From NCBI RefSeq assembly GCF_014636935.1, contig NZ_BMES01000001.1, positions 1,679,782-1,743,781 on the forward strand: a stretch of DNA of 64,000 bases, given 5' to 3'. Below the pieces are notes generated by a model. The model ran no database searches and was not told the origin of the DNA. It saw only the letters and a program-made list of their open reading frames with translations. Position 1 is the stretch's first letter, and every line of letters starts with the position of its first letter. Shown one piece after another: positions 60,710 through 64,000 of the stretch. The DNA comes from Alsobacter metallidurans. GTDB taxonomy: Bacteria > Pseudomonadota > Alphaproteobacteria > Rhizobiales > Beijerinckiaceae. Position numbers and translations under genes: made by a program.

Positions 60710-61987
60710 ATGAAAGAAGCTGACGCCCTGCGCGGCACGCGCCCTTTCACGGGCTTCGAGTGGATGGTGGCGTTGCGCTACCTCCGCGCCCGTCGCAAGG
60801 AGGGCTTCATCTCGGTGATCGCCGGCTTCTCGTTCGCCGGCATCATGCTGGGCGTCGCCACGCTCATCATCGTCCTCTCGGTGATGAACGGCTTCCGGTC
60901 CGAGCTTCTGAACAAGATTGTCGGCATCAACGGCCACGTCTTCATCGCCGGCGTCGACCAGCCGATGACCGACTTCGTGGAGGTCACCAACCAGGCCAAC
61001 GGCACGCCGGGCGTTAAATTCGCCTTCCCGATGGTGGAAGGGCAGGCGCTCGCGTCCTCGCCGAGCGGGGCCAACGGCGTTCTCGTGCGCGGCGTCCGCC
61101 AGCAGGACATCACCAAGATCCCGGCCATCGGCGGCACCGTGCGGCAGGGCCAGCTCGAAAACTTCGACACCGCCGGCGGCGTCGCCATCGGCCGGCGCCT
61201 GGCCGAGAGCCTGTTCATCCGGGTCGGCGACACGCTGACATTGACCGCGCCCAAGGGCGCCGAGACGCCGTTCGGCGTCGCGCCGCGCATCAAGAGCTAC
61301 CCCGTGGTGGCGGTGTTCGAGGTCGGCATGTCCGAATTCGACGCCGGCTTCGTCTACATGCCGCTCGCGGAGGCGCAGGCCTATTTCAACCGCGACAACG
61401 ACGTCACCGCCATCGAGGTTTTTCTTCAGGTTCCGGACCGCATCGACGAGGTAAAGGCTGCGCTGGAGAAGTCCATCAGCCGGCCGATGATCCTGTCCGA
61501 CTGGCGCCAGCGCAACAAAACGTTCTTCGGCGTGCTCGAAGTCGAGCGGAACGTCATGTTCTTGATCCTGATGCTGATCGTGCTCGTTGCGGCGCTCAAC
61601 ATCATCTCGGGCCTGATCATGCTCGTGAAGGACAAGAGCCAGGACATCGCGATCCTGCGCACCATGGGGGCGACGCGGGGCTCCATCATGCGCATCTTCC
61701 TGATCACGGGCGCGGCCATTGGGGTGGTCGGCACCTTCGCGGGCTTCCTGCTCGGCCTGCTGGTGAGCATGAACGTGGAGACGATCCGCGGCTTCATCTC
61801 CCGCATGACCAACACGAACCTGTTCCCGGCCGAATTCTACTTCCTCAGCCGCCTGCCGTCCGAGGTCGACCCGCGCGAGGTCGTCACCATCGTGTCGCTG
61901 GCGCTGGTGCTGTCGCTGATCGCCACGCTCTATCCCTCCTGGCGCGCCGCCCGGCTCGATCCGGTCGAGGCGCTGCGCTACGAGTGA
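60710..61987 (+). CDS. lolC: Lipoprotein-releasing ABC transporter permease (LolC/LolE)
   Basis: 425 aa with four membrane segments and a large periplasmic domain between the first two. [21 protein letters not shown] and [20 protein letters not shown] open the family; C-terminal [20 protein letters not shown] and [18 protein letters not shown]. It extracts mature lipoproteins from the inner membrane with LolD. Single LolC/E-type permeases, as here, are common in Alphaproteobacteria. Confidence 0.93.
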   Translation: MKEADALRGTRPFTGFEWMVALRYLRARRKEGFISVIAGFSFAGIMLGVATLIIVLSVMNGFRSELLNKIVGINGHVFIAGVDQPMTDFVEVTNQANGTPGVKFAFPMVEGQALASSPSGANGVLVRGVRQQDITKIPAIGGTVRQGQLENFDTAGGVAIGRRLAESLFIRVGDTLTLTAPKGAETPFGVAPRIKSYPVVAVFEVGMSEFDAGFVYMPLAEAQAYFNRDNDVTAIEVFLQVPDRIDEVKAALEKSISRPMILSDWRQRNKTFFGVLEVERNVMFLILMLIVLVAALNIISGLIMLVKDKSQDIAILRTMGATRGSIMRIFLITGAAIGVVGTFAGFLLGLLVSMNVETIRGFISRMTNTNLFPAEFYFLSRLPSEVDPREVVTIVSLALVLSLIATLYPSWRAARLDPVEALRYE

Positions 61988-61991
61988 CCGC

Positions 61992-62696
61992 ATGAGCAAT
62001 GGCGCGCCCCCGGACGACTACCCCGCGCTGTATCTCTACGGCGTGCAACGCCGCTTCGTGCAGGGCGAAGGCGCGCTCGAGATCCTGCGCGGCGCCGATC
62101 TCGCGGTCTGGGCCGGGCAGTCAGTTGCCCTGATTGCGCCGTCCGGCACCGGAAAGTCGACGCTGCTGCAGATCGCCGGGCTGCTCGAAAAGCCCGACGG
62201 CGGGGAGGTCTACGTCGACAAGGTCCCGACCGTGACGCTGGCCGACGACCAGCGCACCGCGCTGCGCCGCAACGCCATCGGCTTCGTCTACCAGTCGCAC
62301 CACCTCCTGCCGGAGTTCTCGGCGCTGGAGAACGTCATGCTGCCGCAGCTCATCCGCGGCCTCCATAAGCGCGACGCCGCCGAGCGCGCCGCCAACCTGC
62401 TGAGCTATCTGGGCCTCGGCGAGCGGCTGAAGCACCGTCCGTCCGAGCTCTCCGGCGGCGAACAGCAGCGCGTCGCGCTCGCCCGCTCGGTCGCCAACGC
62501 GCCGCGCGTGCTGCTGGCCGACGAGCCCACCGGCAACCTCGACCCCAAGACCTCGCGCTACGTCTTCGACATCCTCACCCGCTTGGTAAAGGAAACGGGC
62601 CTCGCGGCCATTATCGCGACCCACAATCTCGACCTCGCCGCGCAGATGGATCGGCGGGTCACGATCCGCGATGGCGTGGTGGTGGAACTGGCCTAG
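61992..62696 (+). CDS. lolD: Lipoprotein-releasing ABC transporter ATPase
   Basis: 234 aa. Walker [11 protein letters not shown]-loop [19 protein letters not shown], signature [14 protein letters not shown], Walker [13 protein letters not shown], and H-loop IATHNLD. Energises LolC/E. Its TAG stop shares the CTAG palindrome with the stop of the convergent hydrolase gene. Confidence 0.94.
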   Translation: MSNGAPPDDYPALYLYGVQRRFVQGEGALEILRGADLAVWAGQSVALIAPSGTGKSTLLQIAGLLEKPDGGEVYVDKVPTVTLADDQRTALRRNAIGFVYQSHHLLPEFSALENVMLPQLIRGLHKRDAAERAANLLSYLGLGERLKHRPSELSGGEQQRVALARSVANAPRVLLADEPTGNLDPKTSRYVFDILTRLVKETGLAAIIATHNLDLAAQMDRRVTIRDGVVVELA

Positions 62697-63268
62697 CGGC
62701 CCAGCCCGCCCAGGAACTCCCCGAAAAGAACCAGTCCCTCCGGCCAGAGCCCGAGATTCGCTTCCGAGCCGATGTGCCCGCGCGCGCCGATCTCGATCAG
62801 TCGCGACCCCCACGCCCGTGCAAACACGCGCGCCCGCTCGATCGACACATACTCGTCATCGTCGCTCGCCACCACGGTGGAGGGAAACGGAAGCGGCTTC
62901 AGGATCATGGGCCCGAAGCCCACCGGTCCGCCCGGAATGCCATCGCGCATGTCTCGATCGGTGGGGGCGACCAGGAACGCGCCTGCGATCTTGGCCACCA
63001 GCTCCGGCGGCCCGTCCCGCAAACTGAACAGCATCGTCAGCGAGGTGCCGAGGCTGTGGCCGATGATCACCACCGGCCGGTCCGCTTGCGCGACGGCGTC
63101 CCGCAAGGGCGGCAACCAGTCGCCATAGACCGGCTGCTCCCAGTCCGCTTGCTGGACCCGACGCATCGCCGGAAAAGCCGCCTCCCAGTGGTGCTGCCAG
63201 TGCGTCGGGCCGGAGCCGTGCCAGCCGGGCAGCACCAGAGCTTCGTATGCGTCGAGCGCGCCCGCCAT
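62693..63268 (-). CDS. RBBP9/YdeN-type alpha/beta hydrolase
   Basis: 191 aa from ATG 63268 (spacing to AAAAGGG favours it over 63277). It opens [19 protein letters not shown], has the nucleophile in [14 protein letters not shown], the acid in [10 protein letters not shown] and the His in [14 protein letters not shown]. Serine hydrolase of unknown substrate, full family length. Confidence 0.88.
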   Translation of the reverse strand: MAGALDAYEALVLPGWHGSGPTHWQHHWEAAFPAMRRVQQADWEQPVYGDWLPPLRDAVAQADRPVVIIGHSLGTSLTMLFSLRDGPPELVAKIAGAFLVAPTDRDMRDGIPGGPVGFGPMILKPLPFPSTVVASDDDEYVSIERARVFARAWGSRLIEIGARGHIGSEANLGLWPEGLVLFGEFLGGLGR

Positions 63269-63350
63269 GCCGTTCATCCCTTTTCCGACCGCCGGTTAAC
63301 CCTAGGAAGCGGCTTCCGGCAGGATCACCCTAGGCGGGGCCTGAAGCCGC

Positions 63351-63409
63351 TTGCAACAAGAACAAATAAGGAACATGCTTCGTTCATTCGATGAACAGGG
63401 AGTTCCGCC
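63351..63409 (+). promoter_or_regulatory. Putative SOS promoter with LexA-type box
   Basis: GAACAAATAAGGAAC at 63360-63374 fits the alphaproteobacterial LexA operator (GTTC-N7-GTTC read on the other strand). A TTGCAA (63351-63356) just upstream could be a -35 element, putting the operator in the promoter spacer. A second motif, GTTCATTCGATGAAC (63382-63396), is nearly palindromic. GGGAG precedes the downstream ATG at 63410. Confidence 0.6.
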
Positions 63410-63505
63410 ATGGTTCGCACGATCATCTCCGACATCGCCGAGATCGCAGCGCTTGGCTCGTTTGCGACCGCCGTTCTGGTCTTCTCCAAGCTCGCCGGCG
63501 CGTGA
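63410..63505 (+). CDS. 31-residue SOS-box-associated small membrane protein
   Basis: Short ORF, MVRTIISDIAEIAALGSFAT then AVLVFSKLAGA, with GGGAG eight bases before the ATG. It has one predicted hydrophobic helix (about 12-27) with a short charged N-terminus. The LexA-type box sits about 36 bp upstream of the start. Size, topology and likely regulation resemble SOS-induced division inhibitors such as Caulobacter SidA (29 aa), but no sequence homology is claimed. It is followed about 100 bp later by dnaE. Confidence 0.55.
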   Translation: MVRTIISDIAEIAALGSFATAVLVFSKLAGA

Positions 63506-63606
63506 GGCTCTCGGGATCGCGTCGCCGTCCCCAGCCACGACGGCGCGCGGTCTGGACCATGCGTCCGGGGAGGCCGATGATGCCGGCCTGATCGGGAGAG
63601 CTTCGC

Positions 63607-64000
63607 GTGAGTCGCATTCTGGGTGACGTCGGATTCGTGCACCTGCACGTGCATTCGTCCTTTTCGCTGCTGGAAGGGGCGCTGCGCATCGACGACTTGA
63701 AGAAGCTCGCCTTGAAGGACGCCATGCCGGCGCTGGCGCTGACCGACAGCAACAATTTGTTCGGCGCGCTGGAATTCTCCGAGAAGCTCTCTGGAGCCGG
63801 CGTGCAGCCGATTACCGGGATCGAGCTGTCGGTGGAGTTCGGCGACGAGAAGCCGAACCGCAACGCCACCCAGCCCGCGCGCCCCAGCCTCGTGCTGCTC
63901 GCCGCCGACGCGAAGGGCTACGAAAACCTGATGCTGCTCGGCTCACGGGCCTATATGGGCCCGGCGCCGGGCGAGCCGCCGCACGTCCAGCTGGACGAAT
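63607..64000 (+). CDS. dnaE: DNA polymerase III subunit alpha, 3' end outside window
   Basis: Partial; about 131 N-terminal codons of roughly 1150. GTG start behind GGGAGAG. The N-terminal PHP domain is seen: FVHLHVHSSFSLLEGALRID with its paired His, ALALTDSNNLFGALEF, and QPITGIELSVEF. It is the replicative polymerase. Confidence 0.95.
   Translation, partial: MSRILGDVGFVHLHVHSSFSLLEGALRIDDLKKLALKDAMPALALTDSNNLFGALEFSEKLSGAGVQPITGIELSVEFGDEKPNRNATQPARPSLVLLAADAKGYENLMLLGSRAYMGPAPGEPPHVQLDE

Noticed and set aside
59072-61999. A 975-codon minus-strand open frame across proS and lolC
   Set aside because: It is antisense to two clear essential genes, and its composition (rich in His, Arg, Asp, Glu, Gly, Val) is typical of the shadow frame of GC-rich coding DNA. 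Only its last 63 codons, outside proS, were considered separately.

Overview
The window is about 64 kb of GC-rich DNA (roughly two thirds G+C). It looks like an alphaproteobacterial chromosome, most likely Hyphomicrobiales. The evidence is the gene set and order in the right half: tlyA/RNA methyltransferase beside dxs and xseB; coaD, two PPIases, queA and tgt; mce, DUF1467, proS, lolC/E, lolD and dnaE; a C93 transglutaminase-like peptidase; and an FhlB/FliK pair. Alphaproteobacterial-type intergenic palindromes and a GAAC-N7-GAAC LexA-type box agree with this. The genus cannot be named from the sequence. No rRNA, tRNA, CRISPR array, insertion sequence or prophage was found. Genes run off both ends: a NeuC-like epimerase on the left and dnaE on the right.

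Region 1 (1 to about 26.3 kb) is a surface-glycan locus. A tightly packed minus-strand block (20,294 down to 1), with many ATGA/GTGA stop-start overlaps, carries what looks like a complete CMP-legionaminic acid route: legC, legG, legI, legH, ptmE, a Gfo/Idh oxidoreductase, legF and a ptmA-like SDR. legB diverges from legC. Downstream comes a HisH-HisF-amidotransferase trio of the kind that makes acetamidino sugars, with an unrecognised GT-B-like protein inserted in it. After that come a PglK/MsbA-type ABC exporter, a methyltransferase-like protein and a second NeuA/NeuB/NeuC-type set. The NeuB of that set has altered active-site motifs. It sits with a D-2-hydroxyacid dehydrogenase, a capsule-synthesis-like protein and an acyltransferase. 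On the other side of legB are a UDP-hexuronate epimerase, a TviB-like UDP-GlcNAc 6-dehydrogenase, an O-antigen ligase/polymerase and an SGNH-like membrane protein. Together they predict a polysaccharide or glycoprotein decorated with one or two nonulosonic acids, amidinated and O-acylated.

Region 2 (about 26.4 to 33.8 kb) is accessory and rich in small exported proteins. It holds two paralogous secreted proteins built from a repeated 23-residue Cys-containing motif, flanking another acyltransferase; a degenerate nuclease-fold protein; a C93 peptidase; several small membrane or secreted proteins; a probable 41-aa lipoprotein; ogt; and DUF2938 and VanZ-like proteins.

Region 3 (33.9 to 45.7 kb) is regulatory and mixed: a LuxR-type regulator with a receiver-like N-terminus, a CheY-like receiver, an RpfC-like hybrid histidine kinase, YedK, FhlB/FliK, an FAD-linked oxidase, an RNA methyltransferase, TlyA and Cu/Zn SOD.

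Region 4 (45.7 to 64 kb) is housekeeping: isoprenoid synthesis, tRNA queuosine, CoA, tRNA charging, lipoprotein export and replication. It contains one striking small gene, a 31-codon membrane ORF behind a LexA-type box just upstream of dnaE.
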